Assembly (NCBI GenBank): GCA_000999315.1
Contig: LCFW01000001.1
Coordinates: forward strand, 62,001 to 126,000
Length of the DNA: 64,000 bases
Direction of reading: 5' to 3'
Source: Candidatus Peregrinibacteria bacterium GW2011_GWF2_43_17
GTDB taxonomy: Bacteria; Patescibacteriota; Gracilibacteria; UBA1369; UBA12470
The position numbers and the translations under genes are program-made. Within the stretch, counting starts at the first letter, position 1; each line of letters opens with the position of its first letter. The notes beneath the pieces were generated by a model. It did no database searches. It had not been told where the DNA came from and saw only the letters and a list, made by a program, of their open reading frames with translations. This document shows positions 48,968 to 57,421 of the stretch, piece after piece.

Positions 48968-48995
48968 GTGATTTTTTTGCGCGCAAAAAAATCAC
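48968..48995. repeat. 28-bp perfect palindrome after the nrnA-like gene
   Basis: GTGATTTTTTTGC (48968-48980), GC, then GCAAAAAAATCAC (48983-48995). It lies 2 bp beyond the stop codon of the DHH gene. A related hairpin (ATGATTTTTTG ... CAAAAAATCAT) follows the agmatinase gene at 57383-57408. Confidence 0.8.
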
Positions 48996-48997
48996 CA

Positions 48998-49969
48998 CTA
49001 CCCTCTTTTTATTTTCCAAACCACTTCCTGTATCAATCTGCCCGGGATGGTGAAGCCGGCGGCTTTTTTATGGCCTCCGCCTCCGAACATACCCGCAAGT
49101 TGAGTGAGGTCTATCATGTCGTCTTGAGTTCTAAACGATCCTTTTATGTTGCCTTTTCTGTCTTCGGCGAGAAGAATTGCGAATTTGCTGTCGGGTACGG
49201 AGTTCAAATAATCTATCACTCCGCTCAAATCTTCCGGCGATGCGTTCAAGTCGTCGAAATCGTTTTCGGTGACGGCGGAAACGGTGGCGTTTTTATCATT
49301 CAATCTGGCTCTCGATAGAACGCGTCCCCAAAGTTTCAATTGATTGATTCTGTTGGAGTGGAATTGATTTTTTACTATTGATTTATAATCAGCACCCTTT
49401 GCTGTCAGATTCGATGCTATTTTGAGCGTGAGCGAGTTGGTGTTTGAATGTCTGAAGCTTCCGGTATCTCCGTAAAGTCCGTTTAGGAGGCATGTTGCGA
49501 TATCTCGTGTTATTTGTATGCCGAGATATTCAAGTAGGAAATAGATTATGGAAACGGTTGCGGAGGCGGTTGTGTCTACGATATTGATTACTCCAAAATT
49601 TTCATTTGACGGATGATGATCTATGTTTATAAGAATTGTTTTGGACGGATCCAGGATTTCGGGATAATCTTTTTCAAATTTCATCATGTATGCGGCTCCA
49701 CAGTCTATTGCGAAAATTATGTCGAATGAAGAAGGATTTATGGCGTTTTTTATCGTGTCGGCTTTGGGAAGAAATTGCAGGTTTGTCGGGATCGGGTCTT
49801 TCGCGAAAGATTCGACGTTTTTGCCGATGCTTTCCAGTCCCATTTTGAGGGCAAGGCTTGCGCCGATCGTGTCGCTGTCGGGACCTTTATGTGAAATTAT
49901 GGCGATATTGCTTGATCTCGCGATCAGCTCTTTTATTTGCGCGAATTCTTGTAAATAGGCGTTTGACAC
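48998..49969 (-). CDS. DHH/DHHA1 phosphoesterase (NrnA-like)
   Basis: 323 aa. Catalytic motifs: IISHKGPDSDTIGASLAL (motif I), DCGAAYM (II), NIDHHPSNENFGVIN (III, DHH), LYGDTGSFRH (IV) and the DHHA1 glycine-rich FGGGGHKKAAGF. NrnA degrades nanoRNAs and dephosphorylates pAp. GdpP-type sensory domains are absent. Length is normal. Confidence 0.92.
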   Translation of the reverse strand: MSNAYLQEFAQIKELIARSSNIAIISHKGPDSDTIGASLALKMGLESIGKNVESFAKDPIPTNLQFLPKADTIKNAINPSSFDIIFAIDCGAAYMMKFEKDYPEILDPSKTILINIDHHPSNENFGVINIVDTTASATVSIIYFLLEYLGIQITRDIATCLLNGLYGDTGSFRHSNTNSLTLKIASNLTAKGADYKSIVKNQFHSNRINQLKLWGRVLSRARLNDKNATVSAVTENDFDDLNASPEDLSGVIDYLNSVPDSKFAILLAEDRKGNIKGSFRTQDDMIDLTQLAGMFGGGGHKKAAGFTIPGRLIQEVVWKIKRG

Positions 49970-50053
49970 TTTTTAGCTTTTAAAAGGATATTTAAATATA
50001 TCTTTCCCGTGATGTCGTCAATAGGGGAGAGCGTATTTTTGTTGACAGTGAAA

Positions 50054-50566
50054 TTATTCCAGCATTTTTATTATCTTTTGTCCGAAATCTTTTGCCGATG
50101 TCGGGCCGTCTGCGGTAACGAGGTCGATGTCTTCTACAACGGGTTCTTGGATGCGTATTACTTCTTGATTTACAAATTCCGTTATGGCCGGTTCGCTCGG
50201 GAACGATGTAGCTTTTTTACCTGTTAAAACCCCGGATTTTGCCAGAATATATGGCGCGATGCAGATTGCGGCAAGTTTTTTACCGAGTTCTTTGGCCCTT
50301 TTGACCAGGTCGATAACCTCTTTGTAGTCGGCAAGTGCGACCGCTCCCGGTCCGCCGATTAGTATAAGGATGTCGTAATCTTCAATATGGACGTTGCGTA
50401 TAGGTAAATCTATTTGTGCGGTTCTGCCTCGGCTTCCTTTGGCGGTTCCGGATTCGGTGCTTGTTATTACTGTTTTAATCCCTGCTGTTTCAAGTATTTT
50501 TTTAGGCTCGAAAAGTTCTTCGTCACGGAAGTTTTCTTTTGCGATGAGGAAGAGGGCGGTTTTCAT
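50054..50566 (-). CDS. DJ-1/PfpI family protein
   Basis: 170 aa with the flavodoxin-like fold. Nucleophile-elbow Cys in KLAAICIAPYILAKSG and the conserved Glu in LIAKENFRDEELFEP are present, as well as LIGGPGAVALADY. Members include glyoxalase III/deglycase-like and peptidase-like proteins. No His follows the Cys (I-C-I-A rather than C-H), so classic PfpI protease activity is unlikely. It overlaps trxB by 4 bp (ATGA), suggesting a shared redox or carbonyl-stress role. Confidence 0.88.
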   Translation of the reverse strand: MKTALFLIAKENFRDEELFEPKKILETAGIKTVITSTESGTAKGSRGRTAQIDLPIRNVHIEDYDILILIGGPGAVALADYKEVIDLVKRAKELGKKLAAICIAPYILAKSGVLTGKKATSFPSEPAITEFVNQEVIRIQEPVVEDIDLVTADGPTSAKDFGQKIIKMLE

Positions 50567-51465
50567 TGGGAGATTAGAGTTTTTATATAGTTATATGCGC
50601 TGTAGGCGGCTTTTACGCCTTCGGCGACTCCGGTTATCGCTTGTTTCCATTCGCTGTCCGTAACGTCTCCTGCTGCGTAAAATCCTTCGATGTTGGTTTT
50701 ACTCATGCGGTCTATTTTGATTTCATTTTTTTCGTTCATAGTGATCCCGAGGTCTTTTACCATTTCGGTTTGTGCGACTCGTCCGATTTCGACAAACAGT
50801 CCGTCGAGTTCGAGTTCTTTGCCGGTATCGAATTTAACTTTTCTAAGTTTTGTGTCTCCGATGATTTCTATGATGTTGGTTTTGGTGATTACTTCGATTT
50901 TTGGACTTTCTTCCATTCGTTTTCGGTTTATCGGTTCGGGTCTTATGTTTTCTCCTCTGTAGATTATGTAAACTTTGCTTGCGAATCCGGCGAGCATGAT
51001 TGATTCTTTGACAGATGAATCCGATCCGCCGACAACGGCGACGATTTTGTTGCGGAAAAATGGTCCATCGCATGTGGCGCAATATGATACGCCTTTGTTT
51101 GCGAACTCTTCTTCGCCTTTAACTCCGAGTTTGCGATGATGAGTGCCGGTTGCGAAAATGATTGTTTGTGATTCGTAGGTGTTTTTATCTGTTGTTACCT
51201 TGAATCCGTTTTCTGTTTTTTCTATGCTTTTAGCTGCTTCGTCTTTCATTTCCGCTCCGACAGATTTCGCGTGGCTCAAAATGTTTTCCGCGAGTTCGAA
51301 GCCGGATAGGCTTTTAAATCCGGGGTAGTTCTCTACAAGATGAGTTTTGGTGATTGTGCCTCCGAAAAAGTCACTTAAAATCAGAGTGTTTAAGCCGAAT
51401 CTTTTGGCGTAAATTGCCGCTCCAAGGCCGGAAACGCCGCCGCCGATAATGATTGTTTGGTACAT
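50563..51465 (-). CDS. trxB: thioredoxin-disulfide reductase
   Basis: 300 aa. FAD-binding GGGVSGLGAAIYAKR, redox CATC in VSYCATCDGPFFRN, NADPH-binding VVGGSDSSVKESIML and the C-terminal GFYAAGDVTDSEWKQAITGVAEGVKAA are all intact. Reduces thioredoxin. It leads the two-gene unit with the PfpI protein. Confidence 0.95.
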   Translation of the reverse strand: MYQTIIIGGGVSGLGAAIYAKRFGLNTLILSDFFGGTITKTHLVENYPGFKSLSGFELAENILSHAKSVGAEMKDEAAKSIEKTENGFKVTTDKNTYESQTIIFATGTHHRKLGVKGEEEFANKGVSYCATCDGPFFRNKIVAVVGGSDSSVKESIMLAGFASKVYIIYRGENIRPEPINRKRMEESPKIEVITKTNIIEIIGDTKLRKVKFDTGKELELDGLFVEIGRVAQTEMVKDLGITMNEKNEIKIDRMSKTNIEGFYAAGDVTDSEWKQAITGVAEGVKAAYSAYNYIKTLISQ

Positions 51466-51527
51466 GTTTTAGAGTTACAGAAAGCAGAATTACAGAATGC
51501 AGATTTGATTATAGTTTTATTTTCAGA

Positions 51528-51557
51528 TAAAAAAAAGCCCCCTCATGGCGGGGGCTT
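51528..51557 (-). terminator. intrinsic terminator of the lipoprotein gene
   Basis: On the minus strand AAGCCCCC and GGGGGCTT pair over 8 bp with a 7-nt loop, followed by eight T (plus-strand A-run 51528-51536). It lies 17 bp beyond the lipoprotein stop codon. One of only two textbook intrinsic terminators in the window. Confidence 0.9.
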
Positions 51558-51573
51558 ATGTGTGTTGCGGGTT

Positions 51574-52074
51574 TTACTCGCAAGTTTTCGTGTATTCTCC
51601 TTTTGATATTACTTTTTCAAGTTTTACATCATTTACGTCGTCGGTTTCCGGTTTGCCGGCCTCGAAATTGGAAAATTCTATAGTGGCTGTTCCTTCTATT
51701 CTACATTCAATTTGAGCCTCGTCTTCTGCCGTGAACAGTTCTTCATCGTTAAGTTCGAACATTGCTTTTGCATCTTCTTGGTTTGAGAATCTTACGTTGT
51801 TGAAGCCTGCCAAGATCGATGGTGCCATCTCCTTATCTATTGAGAAAAATAAACTTTTATTATACATAACTCCTTCACCGGTCATTTCGAAATATTGTCC
51901 GGTGACAGTGTATGTTTCGACTTCAGGTGTGACCGTTGCCGTGTCCGGTTCCGGGATGATGATTTCCGCAGGGGTATCTTCTTCTGTCGGCATATTGTTT
52001 TCACTTGAGGTACAGCCCGTCATAAGGCTCGTTGTGGCAATAAGTAATAATATTGCCGGGATGATTCTTTTCAT
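51574..52074 (-). CDS. lipoprotein of unknown function
   Basis: 166 aa. Lipobox in LLIATTSLMTGCTSSE (Cys21). An acidic, Pro/Thr-rich linker (about 25-55) is followed by a beta-rich domain (YTVTGQYFEMTGEGVMYNKSLFFSID...) with two Cys (QIECRIEG and the terminal TKTCE) that could pair. No family recognised. Membrane-anchored at the outer face. Ends at a strong terminator. Confidence 0.82.
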   Translation of the reverse strand: MKRIIPAILLLIATTSLMTGCTSSENNMPTEEDTPAEIIIPEPDTATVTPEVETYTVTGQYFEMTGEGVMYNKSLFFSIDKEMAPSILAGFNNVRFSNQEDAKAMFELNDEELFTAEDEAQIECRIEGTATIEFSNFEAGKPETDDVNDVKLEKVISKGEYTKTCE

Positions 52075-52116
52075 GTTTTTTGGGTTAAAAATACAACTTG
52101 GATTGTACAGTTGTTT

Positions 52117-52239
52117 TTACTGTAGCGCCAATGCGTAGTTTGCGCCTGCAGTTGCCAGGGCAAAAAGAGAGACGATGCATCCTGTTGTTATCGTTGATAC
52201 AAACAGGATGGTGAGAGTTGTTGCAAGTGTCTTGGCCAT
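52117..52239 (-). CDS. small hydrophobic protein (40 aa)
   Basis: ATG frame reading MAKTLATTLTILFVSTITTG, C-I-V-S-L-F-A-L-A-T-A-G, ending ANYALALQ. It looks like one or two closely spaced membrane segments or a signal peptide with little mature sequence. A Cys after TTG could be a lipobox (I-T-T-G-C). It lies directly upstream of the lipoprotein gene on the same strand. Too short to judge by homology. Confidence 0.4.
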   Translation of the reverse strand: MAKTLATTLTILFVSTITTGCIVSLFALATAGANYALALQ

Positions 52240-52291
52240 TTTTGGTATTGTTAATAGACACTTGTATAATACAAAAGATGGCTTTTATTAC

Positions 52292-52311
52292 ACGAAAAGT
52301 CGACTTTTCGT
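52292..52311. repeat. 20-bp perfect palindrome
   Basis: ACGAAAAGTC followed by its exact inverse GACTTTTCGT. It lies 4 bp beyond the corrinoid adenosyltransferase stop codon and upstream of the 40-aa ORF. It could be a 3' hairpin or an operator. Confidence 0.6.
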
Positions 52312-52315
52312 TGTT

Positions 52316-52831
52316 TTAAAATTCCAAGCCTTCTTTCGCCCTTATCCCTTTTTGGAATGGATGTTTAATCTCTTTCATTTCGGTGACAAGATCTCCGATT
52401 TCAGTGAATTCTTTGGGGGCGTTTCTGCCGGTAAGGATGAAATCCGTGTTCGTGTGTTTTTCGGTGATTTCGATTATTTCTTTCGGATTTAAAATTCCAA
52501 GCGAACAAGCCACATTTATTTCGTCTAAGATGGTCAGATCGGGGGAGAAGGATTGAAGTTCTTTTTTTAATATTTCTAATCCGTTTTTTGCGGCTTTTTG
52601 ATGTTCTGCTTTTTTGGTGTGGTCTCCTTTTATTTGATAAAAACCTTTTCCGCAAAGGTGAAGTTTTAAGTTTCGGTTTTTGAGTGTTTTTAGAAATAAA
52701 ATTTCGCCCGACTGTTCTTCTTTTATGAATTGAATAATGAGGACTTTTTTATCACGTCCTAATGTTCGAATGGCGGTTCCGATTGCGGAAGTTGTTTTGC
52801 CTTTGCCGTTGCCTGTGAGGACGAGGATCAT
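52316..52831 (-). CDS. cobO: cob(I)alamin adenosyltransferase (CobO/BtuR family)
   Basis: 171 aa. Makes adenosylcobalamin from cob(I)alamin and ATP. P-loop LTGNGKGKTTSAIGTAIRTLG at the N-terminus (the reversed-orientation ATP site of this family), FIKEEQSGE, ILDEINVACSLGIL and ILTGRNAP are diagnostic. No cobalamin-synthesis genes are nearby, so it probably activates scavenged corrinoid for the B12-dependent NrdJ encoded 2.1 kb upstream on the same strand. Confidence 0.94.
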   Translation of the reverse strand: MILVLTGNGKGKTTSAIGTAIRTLGRDKKVLIIQFIKEEQSGEILFLKTLKNRNLKLHLCGKGFYQIKGDHTKKAEHQKAAKNGLEILKKELQSFSPDLTILDEINVACSLGILNPKEIIEITEKHTNTDFILTGRNAPKEFTEIGDLVTEMKEIKHPFQKGIRAKEGLEF

Positions 52832-52853
52832 TTTGTTTTTGTTTTGGAGTCTC

Positions 52854-52892
52854 GCTTAGAGTGAGGCCTGTCGACAGGCAGGTTTTCTAAGC
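52854..52892. repeat. hairpin attached to the coiled-coil gene stop codon
   Basis: GCTTAGA (52854-52860) and TCTAAGC (52886-52892) enclose the perfect palindrome GCCTGTCGACAGGC (52866-52879). It lies 2 bp after the stop codon of the gene ending at 52895. The CCTGCC-like tip recalls 25810 and 32550. Confidence 0.6.
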
Positions 52893-52894
52893 GC

Positions 52895-54889
52895 TTAAGC
52901 CGCTTTCTTCATTGTTGACAACCCTTCCAAGTGGAATTTTTGTTTTGTCATTTCTTGATATTTACCCAATAGGGCCGCTGATTTTCTTTCCGCCATTTCG
53001 GCGAGATCCTTCTCTTTTTCGCCGCTGATTTTTTGGCCTGTCATGGCTTCTATTGTCATTAAGAGGGCTTGTACGATTTTGTCTTGAACCATCTGTTCTA
53101 TATTGCTCTTTTGTTGTGTTTCGGTTGCCAAATTCACTTCCCTTTCGCCGGCTTTGTTGACGAATCTTGCGCGATTGTAACGGTCGTTTTTATTGCTACT
53201 TATCGTTCTTTCTTGCAACAGCTCGGTTTTGATATTGTCTATTTCGCTTTTTTCGACTCCGCCGCGTCGAAGTTGTGCCATATCCATTGTGTGGAACTCC
53301 TCTTCTTTTGCCGTTCTTTGATCTACAGTTACCTCTCCATCGGTTAAGTCATGAATCATCGTTGCTTTTTCTTCTGCTTCTTTGCCGGCTTTTGCTCCGA
53401 GTGTTTTCGCTTGTCTTTTCCCGGCGTCGGTTACTCCGAGTACCATTTGCGCTTCGTAAGTTTTCTTTGCCATGATGTCTGCCAACATTACCGCTTCGCC
53501 CGACTGAGTCCCGCCGAATACCATCCTGAGTTTGTCTCCGAATATCGACATGCCTTTTTCTGTTTCCAGGACGTCTTCCCATTCTTTTGTGCCGGATTCG
53601 TTTTTGGTATCTTTTTCGAGAGCTTTCAAGAGGACGATTTTGTCTTCCTTGTCCAAATTGAAAAAGTCATTATTGGCATCTTTTGTTTTTTGCGGCAAAG
53701 CTTCGTATCTGTCTGCGAGATTTTTACGATCTTTGCCTTCCATCAAATGGTATGCTTTCAAATAATTCGCCTGTTCGTCGTAGCTTAAGTGTATGAACTC
53801 TTCCATCATTTTCGGCCACTCTTTTGCAGATATTTCTCTAGGTGAGTTTGTAATGAGTTTTAAGTATTCCTGAGCAATAGGGTTGTCTTTTTGGTGCTCC
53901 ATTTTCTCGAATGAAGCCATTAAGGCTTTTCTTTCGCTGTATCCCAAATCTTCATGCCATTTTTGTTCGTGATCTTGAGTCAAAGATTTTGGCAGTGCTT
54001 CGAATTTGGCTTGCAGTTGTCTTCTTTCGGGCAGGTATTCGGTTTCCAGTACATGTTGCGCGTATTTTATCTCGTCAAAGTTTTTTCTTTCGCGTATCCA
54101 TTTTTTAAATTCAGCCGCCGGTTTTTTGCCGAAAAGTTTTTCGTTTTGGTCTATTCCTTCTTCGTAAGCTTTTATCATTTCATCGTACTCTTTTTGCAAT
54201 TTATCCAAAGTTTCCCTGAAAGAGTCTTTTTCGAGGTCGCCTTTGTCCACCATTTTGAAAAATTCTCCTTGTACGGCTATCGGAGCTTTTATGGCGTCTT
54301 TGTAAGTCGTTTCGGTATCTTTTAGAACATCATATCTTGTTTTACCCAGAGAGGCTCTGCCCATCTCTTTTTGTATCGCTTTTATATATGCTTTAAATGT
54401 GCGGGGGGATTGCGATTTCAACTTCTCGACTCTTTTTTTATGTTTCATCTCTTCCGGTTTGATCTTATCCATGTGTGCCAGTTCCTTGGCGCCTTCTTTC
54501 GGACTCAAAGTTTTTATATGCTTGAGCCATCCTTGCGATAAATCATTCCCCAAAATTTCATCTTCATCCTTGTCCCTCATCCCTGTAAGTTTTTTCTCCG
54601 CTTCTTTTAAAATAATCTCTTTTAATAGTGCCTCCGCGCGTTCAATTTGAGAGTCGTTTTTCAATTCTCTTGTCTGTATTGCTCGGTCCAATTGGTCAAG
54701 CTCGGCACTTTCTCCCTTGAGCGCTTTTTGGGTTGCCCTGATGGAGCTAGATAAATCGGCTAGTTTTTCTTGTCGAAAACCATCGTTATTGTTTGCGGCT
54801 TCCAAATGCTTGCCAAGTCCGCGGAGAATGCCGTCTTCTCTCCTGATAATATCGTTGGAATCGCGATCTTCGAGGGCTTCTGCGGGCAT
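52895..54889 (-). CDS. large helical coiled-coil protein of unknown function
   Basis: 664 aa, highly charged (Lys/Glu) and almost entirely helical, without signal peptide or membrane segment. Recurrent motifs of the type KAYxxAIQKEM, SFEKMEHQKDNPIAQEYLKLI, W-P-K-M-M-E-E-F and LADRYEALPQKTKDANNDFFNLDKEDK suggest degenerate helical repeats of about 35-45 residues. The C-terminal third contains KKTYEAQMVLGVTDAGKRQAKTLGAKAGKEAEEK. No family recognised. It may be a scaffold protein. It lies between cobO and nrdJ on the same strand. Confidence 0.75.
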   Translation of the reverse strand: MPAEALEDRDSNDIIRREDGILRGLGKHLEAANNNDGFRQEKLADLSSSIRATQKALKGESAELDQLDRAIQTRELKNDSQIERAEALLKEIILKEAEKKLTGMRDKDEDEILGNDLSQGWLKHIKTLSPKEGAKELAHMDKIKPEEMKHKKRVEKLKSQSPRTFKAYIKAIQKEMGRASLGKTRYDVLKDTETTYKDAIKAPIAVQGEFFKMVDKGDLEKDSFRETLDKLQKEYDEMIKAYEEGIDQNEKLFGKKPAAEFKKWIRERKNFDEIKYAQHVLETEYLPERRQLQAKFEALPKSLTQDHEQKWHEDLGYSERKALMASFEKMEHQKDNPIAQEYLKLITNSPREISAKEWPKMMEEFIHLSYDEQANYLKAYHLMEGKDRKNLADRYEALPQKTKDANNDFFNLDKEDKIVLLKALEKDTKNESGTKEWEDVLETEKGMSIFGDKLRMVFGGTQSGEAVMLADIMAKKTYEAQMVLGVTDAGKRQAKTLGAKAGKEAEEKATMIHDLTDGEVTVDQRTAKEEEFHTMDMAQLRRGGVEKSEIDNIKTELLQERTISSNKNDRYNRARFVNKAGEREVNLATETQQKSNIEQMVQDKIVQALLMTIEAMTGQKISGEKEKDLAEMAERKSAALLGKYQEMTKQKFHLEGLSTMKKAA

Positions 54890-54955
54890 TTCGTATGATT
54901 AAATATAGAGCGTTACAATACCTCTTTTTGCCAATAAGTCAAGCGTTGTTTCAGG

Positions 54956-57151
54956 TTAGGCAACGGAACAAGCCGAGTAGCTACATTGTGGGCAGTGCAT
55001 GCAGCCTTCATTCATTATCAATTTGCTTCCGCAGTCCGGGCATTTTCCTTCCTTTTTGACTTCCGCTTTTGATTGCGCGATATAGGTTGAGGTTTTGATT
55101 GTCTGATGTTCTCTTTCGGAGATTTTTTTGCCTTTCACCTCTCCGATATTCAAAACTTGGTTGTCGCGACTTCCATCTCTGTAAACTGTGATACCCTTAC
55201 ATCCCATTTTGTAAGCCATTATGTAAGATTTCTCGATGTCTTTGGTGGTGGCGTAATGCGGGAAGTTGACCGTTTTGGATACCGCTGAATCTATATATTT
55301 TTGTGCCAATCCTTGAATTTCGACATGCCATTCCGGTGTTATGTCTTGCGCCGTTACGAAAACCTTTTTTGTGGATTCCGGTATCCCTTCTATGTCTTGT
55401 ATAGAGCCGAGTCTTGCGATTTCCCTCATGAGATCTTCAGAGTAAAATCCTTTTTCTCTGGCAACTTTTTCAAAATATTTGTTTGTGTAAATCAATTCTG
55501 TGCCGTCCATGACGTTTTTGATGTATGAAATTGCGAAGTTCGGTTCGATTCCGCCCGATGCCTCGGCGATCATGCCGATTGTTCCTGTTGGAGCTATCGT
55601 TGTTTGACATGCGTTTCTGATTTTTATGCCTTTTTTCTCGTAAGAACTGCCTTTCCATGTTGGGAATACGCCTCTTTTTTCGGCAAGTTCGACAGATTTA
55701 TTTTCAGCTTCATCTCTCATGAATCCCAAGATCTTTTCCGTCATTTTCATCCCTTCTTCGGAGTTGTATGGAATATCCAATCTATATAGAAGATCTGCGA
55801 ATCCCATGATCCCAAGTCCTATTTTACGTGAGTTTCTGCTGACTTCTGCGATCTTGGGGATTGGGAAGTTGTTCATGTCTATTACGTTGTCCAAGAAATG
55901 TACCGACGTGTGTATTATTTCTCTGAATTTGTCCCAATCGATGTCATCTCCCGCTACGATTTTGTTTAAGTTTACCGAGCCCAAGTTGCATGATTCGTAA
56001 GCTTTCAAAGGTTGTTCTCCGCATGGGTTGGTGCTTTCGATCGGACCGGTGTGCGGGATTTTGTCCGCTTTGTTCATCGTATCTATAAAAATCACTCCCG
56101 GATCGCCGTTTTTCCATGCCATGTCGAGGATCAGATCAAAAACATGTCTTGCAGGTAAAGTTCGGATCGGTTGACCGTTTCTTGGATTGCAAAGCTCATA
56201 TTCGGTGCCTTTTTCAAGTGCCTCCATGAATTTATCCGTGATCGCTACCGAGATGTTGAAGTTCGTCAAGGTCACCATGTCCGATTTCATCGTGATGAAG
56301 TCCAAAATATCCGGATGATCTATTCGAAGTATGCCCATATTTGCTCCTCGTCTTTTCCCGCCTTGCTTGATTACATCTGTTGCAATGTCGAATACTCTCA
56401 TGAATGAAAGTGGGCCGGACGAGACGCCCGTTGTTGATTTAACGCAGTCGTTTCGCGGGCGTAGGCGTGAGAATGAGAAGCCTGTGCCGCCCCCGCTTTT
56501 GTGAATGAGAGCGGCATTTTTTACGGCTTCAAATATCTCCTCCATTGAATCTCCCACGGGTAATACGAAACAAGCTGAAAGTTGTTGAATATCTGTTCCT
56601 GCATTCATCAAGGTTGGTGAATTTGGCAAGAATTCCAAGTTAGTCATCAATTTGTAAAATTTCTCTTCCGTTTCCTCTTGATTCCCGGTTTTGTAATTTT
56701 TCTCCGCCGTTGCGATATTTTTTGCTACTCTTCTGAACATATCTTCCGGAGACTCTTTTATTTTTCCGTTCTCGTCTTTTAAAAGGTATCTTCTTTCCAA
56801 AACCTGTAGAGCGTTCAAGCTTAATGGTAGGGAAGTGGTTTTCCCCATGATTGCTTTCTGCTGTTCCCTTATTTCAGACCTTTTTTGTCTATAAAGTATG
56901 TAGGCTTTTGCGGTTTTGGCGTGTTTGCGTTCGATCAACATGTTCTCAACCAAGTCTTGTACTTGTTCGACAGTTGGGTTGCTTTTGCCCTTGAAAAGGA
57001 TGTTTAAAAGTTTCTCGATTTCGATTGATATGTTTTCCGCGATCGTTCTGTCTTGTCCGCCAACTGACTCCGCCGCTTTCCAAATCGCCTCCGTGATTTT
57101 CTCGCGGTTAAAATCCGTAACGCTACCATCTCTTTTGATGATTTTTTTCAT
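54956..57151 (-). CDS. nrdJ: class II (adenosylcobalamin-dependent) ribonucleotide reductase
   Basis: 731 aa. Reduces ribonucleotides to deoxyribonucleotides. The N-terminal ATP-cone (KKIIKRDGSVTDFNREKITEAIWKAAE) is followed by the 10-stranded barrel: LMNAGTDIQQLSACFVLPVGDSMEEI, GGGTGFSFSRLRPRND, the finger-loop Cys and Glu in ESTNPCGEQPLKAYESCNLGSVNL, and TTIAPTGTIGMIAEASGGIEP. The C-terminal Zn ribbon (CPDCGSK...CMHCPQCSYSAC) re-reduces the site. Regulated by two NrdR boxes upstream. Residues look complete. Confidence 0.96.
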   Translation of the reverse strand: MKKIIKRDGSVTDFNREKITEAIWKAAESVGGQDRTIAENISIEIEKLLNILFKGKSNPTVEQVQDLVENMLIERKHAKTAKAYILYRQKRSEIREQQKAIMGKTTSLPLSLNALQVLERRYLLKDENGKIKESPEDMFRRVAKNIATAEKNYKTGNQEETEEKFYKLMTNLEFLPNSPTLMNAGTDIQQLSACFVLPVGDSMEEIFEAVKNAALIHKSGGGTGFSFSRLRPRNDCVKSTTGVSSGPLSFMRVFDIATDVIKQGGKRRGANMGILRIDHPDILDFITMKSDMVTLTNFNISVAITDKFMEALEKGTEYELCNPRNGQPIRTLPARHVFDLILDMAWKNGDPGVIFIDTMNKADKIPHTGPIESTNPCGEQPLKAYESCNLGSVNLNKIVAGDDIDWDKFREIIHTSVHFLDNVIDMNNFPIPKIAEVSRNSRKIGLGIMGFADLLYRLDIPYNSEEGMKMTEKILGFMRDEAENKSVELAEKRGVFPTWKGSSYEKKGIKIRNACQTTIAPTGTIGMIAEASGGIEPNFAISYIKNVMDGTELIYTNKYFEKVAREKGFYSEDLMREIARLGSIQDIEGIPESTKKVFVTAQDITPEWHVEIQGLAQKYIDSAVSKTVNFPHYATTKDIEKSYIMAYKMGCKGITVYRDGSRDNQVLNIGEVKGKKISEREHQTIKTSTYIAQSKAEVKKEGKCPDCGSKLIMNEGCMHCPQCSYSACSVA

Positions 57152-57248
57152 GATTTATATTTGTTTAGGTGGTTTTAGGTAGATTTTTTGTCACAACAAA
57201 CCAGGGCTCCTTTCGAGCTTTCCTGTAGAGTGGTTTCTTATCCCTTGG

Positions 57249-57296
57249 CCACTATATATTGTGTGTCTTTGTCTGACGAGCCACAATATATTGATG
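57249..57296 (-). promoter_or_regulatory. pair of NrdR boxes upstream of nrdJ
   Basis: Box 1 (57249-57264, CCACTATATATTGTGT) and box 2 (57281-57296, CCACAATATATTGATG) match the NrdR consensus acaCwAtATaTwGtgt at nearly all core positions. The centres are 32 bp apart (three helical turns), the spacing usual for paired NrdR sites. They lie about 100-145 bp upstream of the ATG. Between them and the gene, an AAACCA/TGGTTT and GCTC/GAGC leader hairpin (57203-57233) can form. nrdR itself is not in the window. Confidence 0.88.
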
Positions 57297-57382
57297 TTGG
57301 TCCGTGCTTGCAAGACTTATTTTGAAAAGCGAATTTACAGTTTTTTGGAATGGGGTTTGAAATAACTTGCAACCGGTAGTTG

Positions 57383-57408
57383 ATGATTTTTTGTACGCAA
57401 AAAATCAT
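57383..57408. repeat. T6/A6 hairpin downstream of agmatinase
   Basis: ATGATTTTTTG (57383-57393), 4-nt loop, CAAAAAATCAT (57398-57408). It is the same design as the palindrome at 48968-48995 and starts 13 bp after the agmatinase stop. Between 57152 and 57421 no gene is seen; the NrdR boxes and a leader hairpin account for most of the gap. Confidence 0.7.
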
Positions 57409-57421
57409 TACTATGCGACCA

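Noticed and set aside
57160-57320. Cobalamin riboswitch upstream of nrdJ
   Set aside because: A GCCACT appears near box 1, but it is part of the NrdR palindrome. No B12-box core or extended paired structure is seen.
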